A stretch of 64,000 nt of DNA from Pocillopora verrucosa (GCF_036669915.1 NC_089325.1:14785868-14849867); one strand, 5' to 3'. Shown: positions 46,906 through 58,830, numbered from the stretch's first letter. The notes: a model not told the origin generated them from the letters alone. Numbers and translations are program-made.

Positions 46906-48066
46906 AAATGTTTCGTTTTTCTAATTTCGCGCCAAAACTCGTCCCAGGATCTTCGGCCTTTTCTCATCTCGGAAACCGGGCTGAATTTTCTCATATGAAC
47001 CCAAGGTGAAATTCGTCCCGGTAAGCGGGCCAGCCCAGTCAACTGAACTCAGATGACTGGTTGAGAACTTTATTCAAAATGTATTTTATATTACGTGCAT
47101 TCGCTCCTTAATTCGTTTAGCGGACACCTCGGCAGGCTTTCGATCGTTTTTTTCCCTTGAACCGTTGGTCTTTATGATGTCAAGCGCGCGTTATCTAGGC
47201 AATAGAAATTTTAAATTTGAGCGAAAATGCGCATGCTGTCACACGAAAACCATGGTGACATACTCTACGTCAAAAATATGGTTGACAACTTTACGTCAAA
47301 CTTTTTATTTGACTTAAATTCAAATAAATTTCATGAAACGAGACAAGAACTCCCAAACTTTTTGCATTGCTAATAAGTTCAAATCACTTCCATTGGCAAG
47401 ATTTGCAACATCTTAAATAAATATCACCTTTTTGTTACGCTTTTTCGCGAGAAGCGAACCGGAAATCTAAAATTTCCACATTTAAACAAATCTTGGAATC
47501 TGATTGGTGGATTTGTTTTGGTGTTATTGGTTTCTCTTTGACTAGAAAAAAAGATGCATCTTGGAGCAAAAGATAATGCGATTCGTAAATAAATGGCACT
47601 GCTGAAAGCCAATTATATTATAGGGATCAACTGCGATTTTAAAACTTATATATATGTTATTCGCCAGTCGGGAGGTCCGTATTGGGAAAAACTGTGCCTT
47701 ACGTACTGCACGAAGCAGGAAGCCGAGGGCGGTACTCAAGACAGAGGGCACAATTTTTCCCAATACGGACCCGGACCTAAGCTGGTAAATAACGGTTTTT
47801 GTTTTGCAATTTACAGTTCAAATGGCCAAATTGAACAGGTCGACTTGCAAAGACTTACTGAAAGCTTATTTGAAGTAGGACTTAAAACTTTTAAGTGAAT
47901 CTGTTGTGGTTTAAAATTAAAATCAAACAAGTTTGAACAATCTTGACTTTTCATGATATTCGCGGTCACCACATGGCGAGCTCGAGGTTTCTAATAAATG
48001 ACATGGTATTTACAATAGCAAAACTCATTTGAATTGCGAGAAATTAGTTAAGCTGTTACCAAAAAA
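46906..48066. promoter_or_regulatory. Central spacer between the palindrome arms; divergent promoter region of the two GPCR-2 genes
   Basis: About 1.16 kb between the inverted arms where mirror homology stops. The GPCR-2 copies point away from it, each with a donor-bounded non-coding exon just inside the arm (donors after 46767 and 48208; mirror sum 94,975). TATA-like words (TATAAATAGC) sit at both inner edges. The promoter role is inferred from position only. Confidence 0.45.
47674..47771. repeat. Palindromic MITE in the central spacer
   Basis: GGTCCGTATTGGGAAAAA at the left and TTTTTCCCAATACGGACC at the right form arms of about 25 bp around a GC-rich middle (GAGGGCGGTACTCAAG). It is a hairpin-forming element near the centre of the large inverted duplication. 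Confidence 0.8.
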
Positions 48067-48906
48067 ACGCTATTTATAGGCACCAAGATTTCAATTGCTG
48101 AATGGAACCCTGGAGCCATATCATCACACTGATTGTTTTAAATTTATGGAACTATTATTTTTGTCGCATTGGAAAAGTGTCTAAGTTTTAGACGACGGAG
48201 CTGCAAAGGTAAGTAAAGTGTTCACTTTGGTAGCATGAAAATATCAGCTTCCCCGCGTTTGAAATACATAGGAAGGGGGGCAAAAGTGACAGAGATTTTA
48301 TTTTTGATCTCTTTGAAATTCTGAATAGCGTAAGAAGTGGTCTCTTTGTCGTAAGCTAAGATTATTTAAACATTATCGTCTAAGATGAGCTGTAAGACCA
48401 AAGAATAGTATGGTTTACTTAGAGTTTTAAAATAAAAGTAGATTCATTCGTACATTTAGATCGGCAAGCTTTTAGACTGCATGATAGCTTTGGGTATAGC
48501 ACATATTCACAGATGCTGAGCATGTAGAAACTAAGACGAAATTTTCCCGAAATCGGGAATCCGCCTGGATCTTTCGTTAAGGTTTCAAAGGTTCCTCTTT
48601 GATATTATCAAGCCATATTTCTTTGAGGTATTGTCTCTATGCTATGAATTAAGGATTTCAATTTAAAGATAAACCAGTTAAATCGTGGAGGTCTTCCTTT
48701 TTATAGATCTATTGTAAGCCTTGATTTTTAGTCTGGTCTCACGGCTCATTCTTATTGTTTTCATTATTTCTATTTTCATCATGACTTTTTTATAGCTAGC
48801 TGAGAATCACAATTTTTTTTACTACACCAGTGCACAGAAAACGTTTTTTCCAACCACCGTTGCACAAATCACGTTTTTTACACGAGGCAGCCTAGGAAAG
48901 ATTACA

Positions 48907-49875
48907 ATGCCCGTTCCAGTCAATCTCTCTTCACAGTCGCTCCAAATATCGCGTTCCCTTTTGCAGAGAGGGTGGTTACAGATTACTTTGGAGAGCTTTC
49001 CTATGGTGATAGTGATGTTGATTGCGTTTCTAGGCAACGCATTGGTTTTATGGGCAGTCAAGCGAAATCCACGCCTGCGCACCACGCCAAATTACTACAT
49101 TACGGCCTTGGCTTTGACCGATGTGCTCATGTCATTCCTCGTTATGCCGTTGTCCTTAAGCGTTTTGATCGCGGGTCGCTGGCCTTACAGCGAAGCGTCA
49201 TGTTCGTATCACGGTTACACTGCTACAACGCTAGGATCAGCGTCGCTTTTCATTCTGACTTTAACTTCTGTAAATCGTTATTTCAAAGTTGTACGGCCTA
49301 ACCTATACAGAGAGTATTTCAAAGTGAAATCAGTGTTGACTTCTTTGTCACTCGCCTGGCTAGCCGCCTTCGTCTGGCCAATTTACTTCCTGTTGAAAGG
49401 AAACTTCCGCTACCATCCGGGAAAGTTCTGTTGCATTTATGACCTCGATGACGTCAGTGTTGCAGAGGGGCTCGCCTTGAATATGACATTCGCCTTGTTT
49501 ACGTTTAGCATAATCTCTTCCAGTTATTTCAGGATATTTCTAACAATTCGGAAACACAAAGCTAATCTGAATAACAGACCCAATAATTCTCCAAGGATTT
49601 CTGCCAAAGATCTAAACGTTACAAGACTTCTGTTCATTGTTGTTGTCTTTTACGTTTTGTGTTGGCTTCCAGTGTTGATTGTTGACACCACAGAGTTGTT
49701 TACTGGAAAGTACAGTTTCCCTCGTCAAGTCTACCAGCTATATTCATACATGGTTGGCGTCAACAGCGCTGTGAATCCTGTCGTTTATGCGTTTTTCAAC
49801 CGCGAGTTTAAAACGGAGTTTAACAGGATTGTTAGGTTAGGCAACAGGAAAAACCATGTAATACTGCCACGTTGA
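48907..49875 (+). CDS. Rhodopsin-like GPCR (GPCR-2), right copy
   Basis: An intronless 322-residue frame starting MPVPVNLSSQ. Motifs in order: TM1 GNALVLW (Asn44), TM2 LALTDVLMS with the conserved Asp72, TM3 Cys in EASCSYHGY, NRYFKVV at the cytoplasmic end of TM3, loop-2 Cys in GKFCCIYD, TM6 CWLPVLIVD, TM7 NPVVYAF, then a basic tail. All class A core residues are present except that NRY replaces DRY. The frame stays open upstream with no other ATG. A donor at 48209-48210 and an acceptor near 48,830 suggest a spliced 5' UTR. It is the likely functional member of the mirrored pair. Ligand unknown. Confidence 0.92.
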   Translation: MPVPVNLSSQSLQISRSLLQRGWLQITLESFPMVIVMLIAFLGNALVLWAVKRNPRLRTTPNYYITALALTDVLMSFLVMPLSLSVLIAGRWPYSEASCSYHGYTATTLGSASLFILTLTSVNRYFKVVRPNLYREYFKVKSVLTSLSLAWLAAFVWPIYFLLKGNFRYHPGKFCCIYDLDDVSVAEGLALNMTFALFTFSIISSSYFRIFLTIRKHKANLNNRPNNSPRISAKDLNVTRLLFIVVVFYVLCWLPVLIVDTTELFTGKYSFPRQVYQLYSYMVGVNSAVNPVVYAFFNREFKTEFNRIVRLGNRKNHVILPR

Positions 49876-50529
49876 GCGAAAGTACCCAACCCAGAACTAA
49901 AGAAACTAAGATGTCAGATAAAAAATAATCAGCCTCGGCCTCGATCTTTGAAAAAAATGTTCACGGGTGCAAAATTGGACAGTTATTAAAAAACAATATG
50001 ACTCTTAATTAATGTGTTTTTTCGCAAGCTTTTTTTGTGTAATTATTTCATTTCCCCTGAGTCAGAGAAATTTGTGTGTGATGAATAAAACATTACAGTG
50101 GGCCGTTCTTATTATGCAAATAGCGATTAAAATTGTCTGTACTGAAACTATATCCGCGAGGTAAAGTACTCTGTGACTGTGCATATTGAATCTATTTAAT
50201 ACAACTTCCACTAATTTCTATTGATGAAAGCTAAGTGAATCATGTAACTATGTTAAGAGGTAAAGAAAAGGGAAAAATTAAAATTATAAATTACTTTAAG
50301 CAAGAAAGAACTGTTCCTCGACTGAGTCGAAATATAAGAATAAAATAACAAAAGAATATTAAAACTCTTAGTAAATCGTAGCTATAAAACAGGGGGAAAC
50401 CTGAACCTAGATTTCCATTTCAACTAATTCGTTTCCTCAATTGTTTTCTCATCCATGTTTACCAACTGTCAGCACTATTTGAATCATGTTCGACAGGTGA
50501 AATAAACTTAGTTTCGAATTAATTACTTG

Positions 50530-50712
50530 TACTTCGATTAGCGATCTCACGCAGCGAAAGCTGTTGTTCAGCGAGTGAATTTTAACTCAAAGTCATCAAA
50601 AATTGACAACATCCATGGTTCTGTTAAAGTGAAGTTATTGACCAAAAGGCAAGCAATCTTTTCACTGTTCAACGATATCGAAGGACGTCCTCTGTTAAAA
50701 GAACCGATTGAG
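50530..50712 (+). other. Presumed 5' non-coding exon of right GPCR-1
   Basis: A stretch ending AAAGAACCGATTGAG directly before GTAAGTGAC, a strong donor, about 1.1 kb upstream of the GPCR-1 start. A related tract (CAAAGCTGTTCTTCAGCGAG) recurs at about 53,551-53,740 downstream of GPCR-1, and its mirror is at about 44,265-44,450. The 5' limit is uncertain. Confidence 0.4.
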
Positions 50713-51845
50713 GTAAGTGACATGTTTCTGGAAAACCTTTTGATGTCATATACATTACATTTTGCGCTGTGATTTCCTTGTCTAAACTGGTACGATGAAA
50801 ATTTGGTCGTTATTTTGAGGAGAAAAGTACGTTGATAACTCTTTCAAGGGTTCACTATTCCCGAAGAACCCTCGCTAATCAAAGGACTTCATATTTTCAT
50901 TTTGACATATTTCTTAAATCTTTATGGAAATTTGATCAAATGTAATGTTCCCCAAGACTTAACGGAAACAATTTCAGGATCTAAGTTTAATTGAAAGTAA
51001 GTTAAATTAAAGAGCAAGCGAATCATCAACGAAAAGAAAAAGGAAACGTAGAAAGGAAAACTACTTTGCGCACTTCACGGAATACTCATGACATAGTCTG
51101 GCCATTTCCCGACCAGTCATTTAAAGTACAGACGAACAATCAGATTGACGTGAAAGAAAAAATTATATCAAGGAAAAAAATTTGCTCCGATCCCATTGTG
51201 CGTCCCTAAAACAATAGTAATCGCATGACAGTAGCGTGTAGTCTGTCCAAGGTAGAACTGAAAAAGAAAAATAAAACATATAATTATGCTAACTGTCGCA
51301 TTTATTATGGACAACTTGGAGAAGACATTTGGGGAAGAGGCAGTTAACAATCAATTGATTCTATCAGCTGACAGCTTTAGTCATGTCCTTCTCTGTGAAT
51401 GATCTTGCAAATTATAGTCCTTAACTTCGTGTACAATTGGCGTTAAGTTCCTTGTTGCGCTAAGTCATTGTTTTTGTGATTAAATTTAGGTATGAGCAAA
51501 CAACCCAAGATCATAACCCCTGAGGCGTAAAGAGTTCACGCATAGGGTTTCTTACAAAAGACAGCTGGCATCCTCGCTCACTAAAGGTTTGCTCTTCTAG
51601 AAAGCTTTTCCCTGAATTCCTATGTTTGATTTCATGCCAATATTGCGCTCCTTCGGTCAATCATTGCCTCGCTCTTCCTCTCTGACGAAGAATGTCCTAT
51701 ATATTTCAAGTTAAAGGCATTTGTCGTAACTTATGGCTCGAAACACTTTGCATATTTTATATAACGTTTATCAATGTTTTATCTCAGTCTTGTTATCTCA
51801 GTCTTGTTTGCCTGGCTGGTAAAAGAAAAGGAGAATCCAACTGAG

Positions 51846-52862
51846 ATGTTTGCAGACAACGAAGCTCAGCTAAATCGAAGTAAAATGTTCACTTTGCAGT
51901 TGGCAACGAGAACAAAAGCCGAGATTTTCACAGAACTGGTTGTGTTTCTGCTAACAAGTTTAATCGGCGTCTGCGGGAATTTTCTTGTTCTCCTGGTCAT
52001 AAGCCTGACTCCATCGCTAAGAACTATCTCTAACTTTTATGTAGCTTCTCTGAGTGCGATGGAGTTATTGTTGTCATTATCCATCTGGATTTTCATCCCC
52101 GAAGTAGTATTAAAAGGAACGCCGACATTTGGTGACGCTATCTGCCAATTTGTAGGATTCATTACTGCCATGTTAGCCACAGGTTCCATATATTCCATGG
52201 CCTTAATTGCAATCAATCGATATTTCCTCATGGTAAAATCGAACCTTCATCGCAAGTACTTTACAAAGAGGAACGCTTACATATCGATCGCTGTGTCATG
52301 GATCTTGGCTGGAAATTTTCCTGCGTCTTACATGCTTCTCGGCAACAAGTTTGAATTTCATCCCGGAAAGGGAGTCTGCATCTTTGATGTGACGAAGCTG
52401 AATCTGGTGCACGCTTTTTTGACAGGTTTCTTTAACATTCAGCTTCCATATCTTATCATTTCTTGTTGTTATTTCAAGATTTACCAAAGAGTGAAAGAAC
52501 ACAACGCATTACTGAGACACCATGGAGGTGGAAATGGAAGCGGCAGCGGAATTTCAGCGAAGGAAATTAAAGTAACAAAACTTTTGTTTGCTATCGTACT
52601 GAGTTACACGATTTGCTGGACGCCATTTTATGTCATCGATTTAGTTGGAGTATTTCTTGGTCAATTTTTCGCCCCTCGCCTTGTTTACGTGTTTTATAGC
52701 ATTGCTGTTGGTAGCACTACCGCCATCAGCCCGATAATATACGGCGTTTTCAACAGAGAGCTCAAAGGCGAAATCATAAAACTTTTAAAATCTAAATTAT
52801 GTTGTTTTTGCAATAAATTCAAAGTTGGAGTACCTGTGACAACCTCAAATAGGCGTTCATGA
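51846..52862 (+). CDS. Rhodopsin-like GPCR (GPCR-1), right copy, intact
   Basis: A 338-residue intronless frame starting MFADNEAQLNRSKMF. An in-frame ATG at 51774 would add 24 residues, but in the left copy that stretch carries a stop (TAG after CTTGTTCAA), so the start at 51846 is preferred. Features: TM1 GNFLVLL, TM2 AMELLLS with Glu where Asp is usual, TM3 Cys in AICQFVGF, NRYFLMV, loop-2 Cys in GKGVCIFD, a Gly/Ser-rich third intracellular loop (HHGGGNGSGSG), TM6 CWTPFYVID, TM7 SPIIYGV instead of NPxxY, and a Cys-containing tail (CCFCNKF). The departures at TM2 and TM7 are shared by both copies, so they predate the duplication. Ligand unknown. Distantly related to GPCR-2. Confidence 0.9.
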   Translation: MFADNEAQLNRSKMFTLQLATRTKAEIFTELVVFLLTSLIGVCGNFLVLLVISLTPSLRTISNFYVASLSAMELLLSLSIWIFIPEVVLKGTPTFGDAICQFVGFITAMLATGSIYSMALIAINRYFLMVKSNLHRKYFTKRNAYISIAVSWILAGNFPASYMLLGNKFEFHPGKGVCIFDVTKLNLVHAFLTGFFNIQLPYLIISCCYFKIYQRVKEHNALLRHHGGGNGSGSGISAKEIKVTKLLFAIVLSYTICWTPFYVIDLVGVFLGQFFAPRLVYVFYSIAVGSTTAISPIIYGVFNRELKGEIIKLLKSKLCCFCNKFKVGVPVTTSNRRS

Positions 52863-53815
52863 TCATGTGCCCGGGATAAGGAATCGCGGATTGTGGAAGA
52901 TATCTATCCGCACAAACAGAAACAAATTTAGATGGCTAGCTCTGACAAATAGCCTAAAATTATATGATACTGATTCTCAGTACAATCCCAGAAAGATTAC
53001 AAACGAACATAAAACCGTATCAGATCTAACAAAGGATTATTGAAATTTCTTCGACAAAAGGTTCAGCCCTCTAAATTTTTATTTCCCCTCATGAGTTTAA
53101 GTAAAATGTAATGAATAAATTATGATAGTTGGTGCTGGTGTTATGCTAATTACTGCCAATTACTCATGCTGAAACTATATTTGTAAAGCTGTTTTATGAT
53201 GTGTATATAAATATATATATATATATATACTGCATCTCTGCAATTTAACTTATAGATATTTCAATCAATGGTGGCTCACTGAATGATATTATCACTTAGA
53301 GATATAGAAATAAAGATTGCTTTGAGTAAAAATGATTTCTTCCCCAAATGTCTTTAATGCGTTTCCCAAACAGAAACCTGAAACCAAGATTTCCCTTCCA
53401 GTCATTTCATTCCGCTTATTGATTTAAATTTTTTCTTTTTATCAACTGTCATTTTAATTTGAATGACAAACAGGGCAGGTGAGGTAACATACAAAAAGGC
53501 ATGCGAATCGATTAAAATTAAACATTTTTTTGGGCTCGAGATGTCGTGTAGCAAAGCTGTTCTTCAGCGAGATATTAAACTTGAAATTGTTAAAAGTTAT
53601 TGAAAATCATAGAACTAAGAAAGAAAAGCTATTTTCAACAATATTTGCAATGTTTTCTTTGTTCAAAGATGTCACAAACAGAAGAGATACGATGTGAAAA
53701 GTACCAATTAAAGTACTTGAACTGCTTCGCCATGTTTTGACGCCGTTGAACTCCTACGATCTGATCTGTAATATAATTTTGCCTTTCAGCAGCTACACAT
53801 TTTATCGAAATTAAG

Positions 53816-54027
53816 GGGTCACGTTTGAGAATACTGTCACTGAATATCCCTTGGCAGACGATGTACATGCTAGCAAACCTAACCTGATTGTGATTGTTGT
53901 GGTGCTACTGGCCATTTTTATTCTGATCCTTGTAGTCGCTTTCGGACTTATGTTCTTTCGAAGACATCGGAGCGACCATAAACAATATAAGCGCCTTTCA
54001 CTGTGTTTTCATTTGTTTCATATCTAA
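53816..54027 (+). pseudogene. Orphan transmembrane exon of the lectin-receptor family, right arm
   Basis: Mirror of 37812-38023, the same 212 bases long and still open: acceptor AATTAAG, then NTVTEYPLADDVHASKPNL, a hydrophobic span starting IVIVVVLLAIFILILVV, and FFRRHRSDHKQY, ending in TAA at 54025-54027. The preceding exon-like sequence (53,551-53,740) resembles the 5' non-coding exon of the GPCRs, not a lectin exon. A tail-exon remnant follows at 55,745-55,955, in the order expected for the full receptor. Confidence 0.8.
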
Positions 54028-55744
54028 ATTTTGGTCTATTATGGGGAATTTTCCTTTTCATGTGTCTTTGCATATTAACTCTAGTCTCCTTTACTTTTTA
54101 ATTTGAGTTATCCATGTAATCAGTCAAATCCAACCAATCAAAATCCTTAAAATCCAACCAATCCAAAACATTCATAACGATTTATTTATTTAATCTTTAT
54201 TTTTACTTATTTTTCCTCGAGCGCAACGAGGTTCATAAATTTGTCGACATTCGCGCCTGGATCACGCAAAACAAAACTTGGTCATTTATGGTGGCTGTTT
54301 CAGCGGTCAAGAGATCCTTTTGGTGATGAATTTCGACGGCTGAGGTATTTCAGAGAAAATAAATAAATAAAAAAAGGGATTTGGACCATGGGCTTCACAA
54401 CAAGAGCAAACATCGAGCTACCAGTGAGTTATCGGTGTCTCACTTCCCATTCCCCCCTAACTGCGTTGCAGTAGTAATTTTACGCCGCTTTTTTATATGT
54501 GCGATGTAAATTTCGTCTATAACGCTTTAAGTTTCCTACGTTTGACTTCGTGAAGTTCTGTGAATCACGTATTTGTAGTTTTAAATAAACATATTTTGTA
54601 TCTTGTGGTCGCAAAATTTCCTACTCTTTTCTCTTTGCCTTTCGCGGGTTTCCTCTTATTAGCCCAAGGGACTTATATAGAGGTTCATGAAGTCGTGGTT
54701 TTTACTTTTGGGAGGATTTTTATTAACTTTCTCCGAGCAAAGTCTTTTCAACGGAAGTATTAAAAGACCTCCATCAGAGATTATTTTGAAAGAAGAACGC
54801 TGTCAAAAATTCTCCGTTATGAATAAATCACTGAAACACGCGTAAGTGAAATAGGAGAATGCGAGAAAGTGCTGAAGAGAGAAAACGAAAGAGCTAACAT
54901 CCTGGTATTTTTGTCTTACGATCACGAGATACAAGTAATGATATATTTATGAATTCTAAATAAATATAAAAATGAATTAATTAATCGATCTGGAATTTTT
55001 TTGAAACCCTGGCATTTTACCCCGGACCCTCCACCAAAACCTACACTCAAAAGAACATACTTACCTTTCCTATTTTTTTTTTAATTTTGTTATTTTCTGT
55101 CAACACGTAAAAACGACGACAATGATGAAAATTAATTGGTGACACGATTTTGGGGATTACTGTCGAGATTATGTTACATTAAGTAAGTATACACTAGATA
55201 ACTGATACATATTTATGTACACTTTCAGAATTTTTGCTTATCATTGAGTATATTAGAAGAAAACGATTTTCTTTCCGCCTCTCAGTTACGTCTGGCAAAC
55301 CACTGTCCCGGAAGCTATTGAAGAATTTGTTACCAAAGGGAAAAATAAGCAACGCAAGAAATTGATCAAATAGAGAGGCAATGAAATGCCCTTAGACGTG
55401 TCGCTTTGGCTGGTTGTTGCCTGTCTCCAGGACAGCGAAAAATAGTCCTTAAGTTAGAGATACACATGGTAGTTATCTTTTGCGTATCATGGTCCTCCTT
55501 ACAAAAGCGAGGTTCTGAGATTGAAGTATGGTCATAAATAATATAATGCAGTGCCAGGGTGTAAAGTGAAAAGATGAACTGATGCTACAGCGGCTGAGTA
55601 AATAAAAGGAAAACTGCTGATCCCTAAAGCAGTAGGTAGAAAAATTATCAGAGTAAAAAAAAAGAAATTTGAATAAACAATTTATTACATAAAATTTTGA
55701 TGAAGCCTAATTTCATGTATCATGGATCGCGTTTAGACAAAGAT

Positions 55745-55955
55745 CGAGTTATATCCACCTACTAGAAGCCTCCGAGCTCTGAAAAGACATCACCACTCAA
55801 CCCTGCATTTGGCTAAAAATACATAGAGCTCCGCTGAGCTTACAGTTCATCTAACCCTTTAACGAACTGAATCTGGGCTGGCCACCTTCGAAACAGTGAG
55901 CGACTGCAAAAAAGAGTGCGTCCGAGATAACATTAACAATTTCTAATGTCATATC
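55745..55955 (+). pseudogene. Decayed tyrosine-motif tail exon
   Basis: Aligns with the tail exon at 30,172-29,960: shared AAGCCTAATTTC before the exon, then GTTTAGACAAAGATCG, CTCCGAGCTCTGA, and GGGCTGGCCACCTTCGAAAC with GTGAGCGACTGCAAAA. The acceptor AG is lost (CATGG for CATAG), stops occur in frame, and the two tyrosines of the ITAM-like pair are replaced (TFETV and VRDNI). It is non-functional, but shows that transmembrane and tail exons travel together. Confidence 0.75.
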
Positions 55956-55976
55956 CCTCTCCGGTGGAGAATGTCT

Positions 55977-56065
55977 TTAACCCTTTAACTCCCACAAGTG
56001 ACCAAGACAGAATTTCTCCTTACGGTATCAATACAATATCAACCAGACAAGTGATGAGAATAAAT
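55977..56065 (+). repeat. TTAA-type MITE, variant 1, left half
   Basis: TTAACCCTTTAACTCCCACA and about 70 further bases of the variant-1 body, then unrelated sequence; truncated. Confidence 0.75.
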
Positions 56066-57308
56066 TGAAATGTAAATATAATTGATGGATACACAATAGA
56101 ATCAGCTAAAGCGCACAATGTAAAGGCTGCTGTGTCTGCGAAGCTTTTATAGAAATTTATTTTGCACATAATTAGCGTAGTTTTTCCGAAGAAATTTGAA
56201 AAATCAGTTGAACAATGTTTTACCATTACCCTGAGTTATGAAAACTGTAAGAAGCCTACCGGTAATTTGAAACTTTCATGACTGTTTGTAGAGTTATCAA
56301 ATCAATTAAGTAAAGTAAAATTCGAGTTGCCCGATTCCGAGGCATCTGGTTTTTTTGACCAGGTAACATACTTAAATAGTAAACCACTTATAGAGCTATC
56401 AACCTTGGAAGTGTACTTAGCAGAATAATTATTTGCATATATAGTTTCCCATAGCGCAAGGATACCTCGAAATACCGCAAAAATACAAGACTTGTCGACA
56501 CCGATTAGTGAATCGCATCATGATATAGATATCAGGCGCCTCAGTTCCAATCCTAAGACGCGGCTCCCTTTATATTAAACGCACATGCATGTATCAGAAT
56601 GTACAATTGCGTAAGCCATAAATTCAACGTCGGGGCGGAGAGGGTAGTTTCTTTGACAAAGAAATAACACCATGGCCAGTCCATTCCCCTCGATGAATCG
56701 TTTATGACGAACACAGCATTAAGAAATCATGGACTACCTGAAGAATATAAAAAACAAATCGTTCAGCTCAAATGCTTTCTTGACTTGGCCCCGAACATTA
56801 ACTTCGATGAAAACGAAAACAAACAAATATTTCTAGAAAATTTGTCGAATAAAATAATTTCAAGAGTTACGGTAACTTTACTGAACTTAAATCATATTGA
56901 GATGCTTTAAAAATGTTTACATGGAACTTCTTCCTGTTTTTGTCAGTCCTTGCTCAAACGAAACTTCTCTTCATTAGCCTAATAATTAAGTCAGCCACTT
57001 TAATTAAAAAAAATGCCAGAGGAAGTTTCAGAAAACAAAGACACGATTCAGACTGAACGTGATCATATCATTATGCTGCTGAAACGCTGAAGGACGTCGT
57101 GAGAAGAGACATGAATTCAAAAGACAAAAGATGTCTTCGAGAATGGCAAAATTGCAAAAGTAGCTTTAGATCTGTCTTTTATGTATTCATAACATCAGCT
57201 GCCTGTGATATTGATACATTGCTCTTTCTGGACAAAGGGAAAGATGGCGAACTCTGATTGAGAAGTTATTAGTTTCGATTTCGCTCTCGAGCAAGCACGG
57301 AATTTAAA
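56066..57308. other. Right-arm insertion region, little recognisable
   Basis: The first part (56,150-56,240) is the inverse of 37,380-37,460. The rest has no left-arm counterpart. A 68-codon plus-strand frame at 56,704-56,910 (NHGLPEEYKKQIVQLKCFLD) is of unknown type and could belong to the same decayed element as the helicase fragment that follows. Confidence 0.35.
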
Positions 57309-57525
57309 ATGTCTCGCGCACTAAAATCGGAACAAAAAGAAGCAATTTCTACACTGGTTTCTGGAACGGATTAACTGACCGTGTTGCCAACTGGCTTTTG
57401 GAGAAGCATGACATTTCAGGTGATGGTTCTTATAAGGGAAATAATGACGGAAAAATTTCGAACGTAGTTGCCGTTTGTCCGCTTCAACGTATTTTCCATG
57501 ATCAAATGGAGTAAGCTTCTTCGAT
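57309..57525 (+). pseudogene. Fragment of a RecQ-like helicase, probably from a mobile element
   Basis: From ATG 57309 the frame reads MSRALKSEQKEAISTLVSGT, then a stop. A shifted frame continues with a degraded Walker A, LTVLPTGFWRSMTFQ (functional helicases have PTGxGKS). The order of KxEQ motif and PTG-type Walker A matches RecQ-family helicases that are common as repetitive genes in corals. Stops and frameshifts make it non-functional. The exact parent element is unknown. Confidence 0.5.
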
Positions 57526-57529
57526 CGGA

Positions 57530-57920
57530 TTAACGGTAGCTACTCTCACGAATTGACATTTGGAGGGTATAGAGTGCGGCAAATAAGAACCTGTATTTGC
57601 GTCAGCAGAGAACGTTTTGGTGAAGCCATTTTCTTGTTGATGAAAAAAACAGCCACACCGTTTCACCAGTGTATGCTAGTTTGCATCAAACACATTATGG
57701 CAGGTAAATCTTCGAGTGCAGTTGTTTGTTGCTTCTAAGTATCGTCTACGATCTAATGGAATAAAATTGTCAAATAGATTAACGGCAGCTTACTCAAGGA
57801 TTTTCGTTTGGAAACTATTATGAGAGTGCAAGAAATATCAGCTCGTATTTTGGATTGCGTAGGGGGTTTTCCGAAGCCATTTCTTTCCTAGCTAAAAAAA
57901 TGCCTCACTGTTTCACTCAT
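57530..57920 (+). repeat. Two degenerate tandem copies, about 240 bp period
   Basis: GATTAACGGTAGCTACTCTC at about 57,528 and AGATTAACGGCAGCTTACTC at about 57,776 start two related stretches that both run through GTGAAGCCATTT- and GAAGCCATTTCT-type words. Both copies are decayed. Confidence 0.5.
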
Positions 57921-58004
57921 TAGCTTTACGTGTGTTTGTTTTTGTCGGAAGACAGTGCTTTCGGTTTTTAATCTAACTCATTTTGATGGTTTCCTGCTCG
58001 AAAA

Positions 58005-58830
58005 AAAAAAAAAAAAAAGGTCAAGTAATAACCGTAAACGTCATTAAAGCGTCTACATCGAAAGTACTCTTATTTTTTCTCAGTCAGTGCTTCAACGGAA
58101 CTTTCAGTTTTTTCCAGCAGAGTACTGTAGAATTGAATAGAAAGTGCTAAAAGTAGTCAGTGAAATCTCAACTAATCAGGGGACGTTTGGCATTTTAACA
58201 GCCTCTTCGTGCAGGCGTCTTTTTGCCCTTCCCCTGCCCCACCTACTCCCACCGTCCACTCGAACTCCAATTCAAACATGGCCGGTCGGATAAACGATCG
58301 CTAGCTTAAAACGATCGCGAGCTTATAATGTTACTTCGCATTAGTAAGACGCCCCCCAGTGCAGGCTAGGTAATTGTGTAAAACCGCAACTGTTAACATC
58401 CAAAGAATTACTAATTACTTGACACTGGATGAAGAAAGGGCTCGATCGTACACAAAATGATCAAGACAATGGTCTCCCGCAATACAAGTTAAACTTGAAA
58501 GCCTTGAATAATTAGTACCTACTTACTATCTTGGCAAGCTGTAAAATTGAATTTTTGAGAAATAGTCTTGCAAATGCAACGTTTTCAGCCAAACTGCCAC
58601 CCTTCATTCAGTGTTCAAACATTTACCCCTGAAAATTGAAAAATATATATGTATATATCAAAATAAAAAAGGTCTAGTAATAATCGTAAATGTCATTAAA
58701 GCGTCTACATCGAAAGTACTCTTATTTTTTATCAGTCAGTGCTTAAAAAGAACTTTCATTTTTATCCAACAATAGAAATTAAATAGAAACTGCTAAAAGT
58801 AGTCTGTGAAAATTCAGACTCTTTTCAGGC
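58005..58830 (+). repeat. Local direct duplication in the right arm
   Basis: Positions 58,020-58,190 and 58,673-58,830 are direct repeats (GTCATTAAAGCGTCTACATC, CAGTCAGTGCTT, GCTAAAAGTAGTC). The inverse of the unit occurs once in the left arm near 36,950-37,080. A poly-A run of about 17 lies at about 58,001-58,017. Confidence 0.75.

Noticed and set aside
48972-49301. Second plus-strand frame overlapping right GPCR-2 (mirror at 45,676-46,005)
   Set aside because: Out-of-frame shadow of the receptor gene with no domain features.
51774-51845. Upstream ATG extending right GPCR-1 by 24 residues
   Set aside because: The mirror sequence in the left arm has an in-frame stop, and the conserved reading begins at MFADNEAQ.
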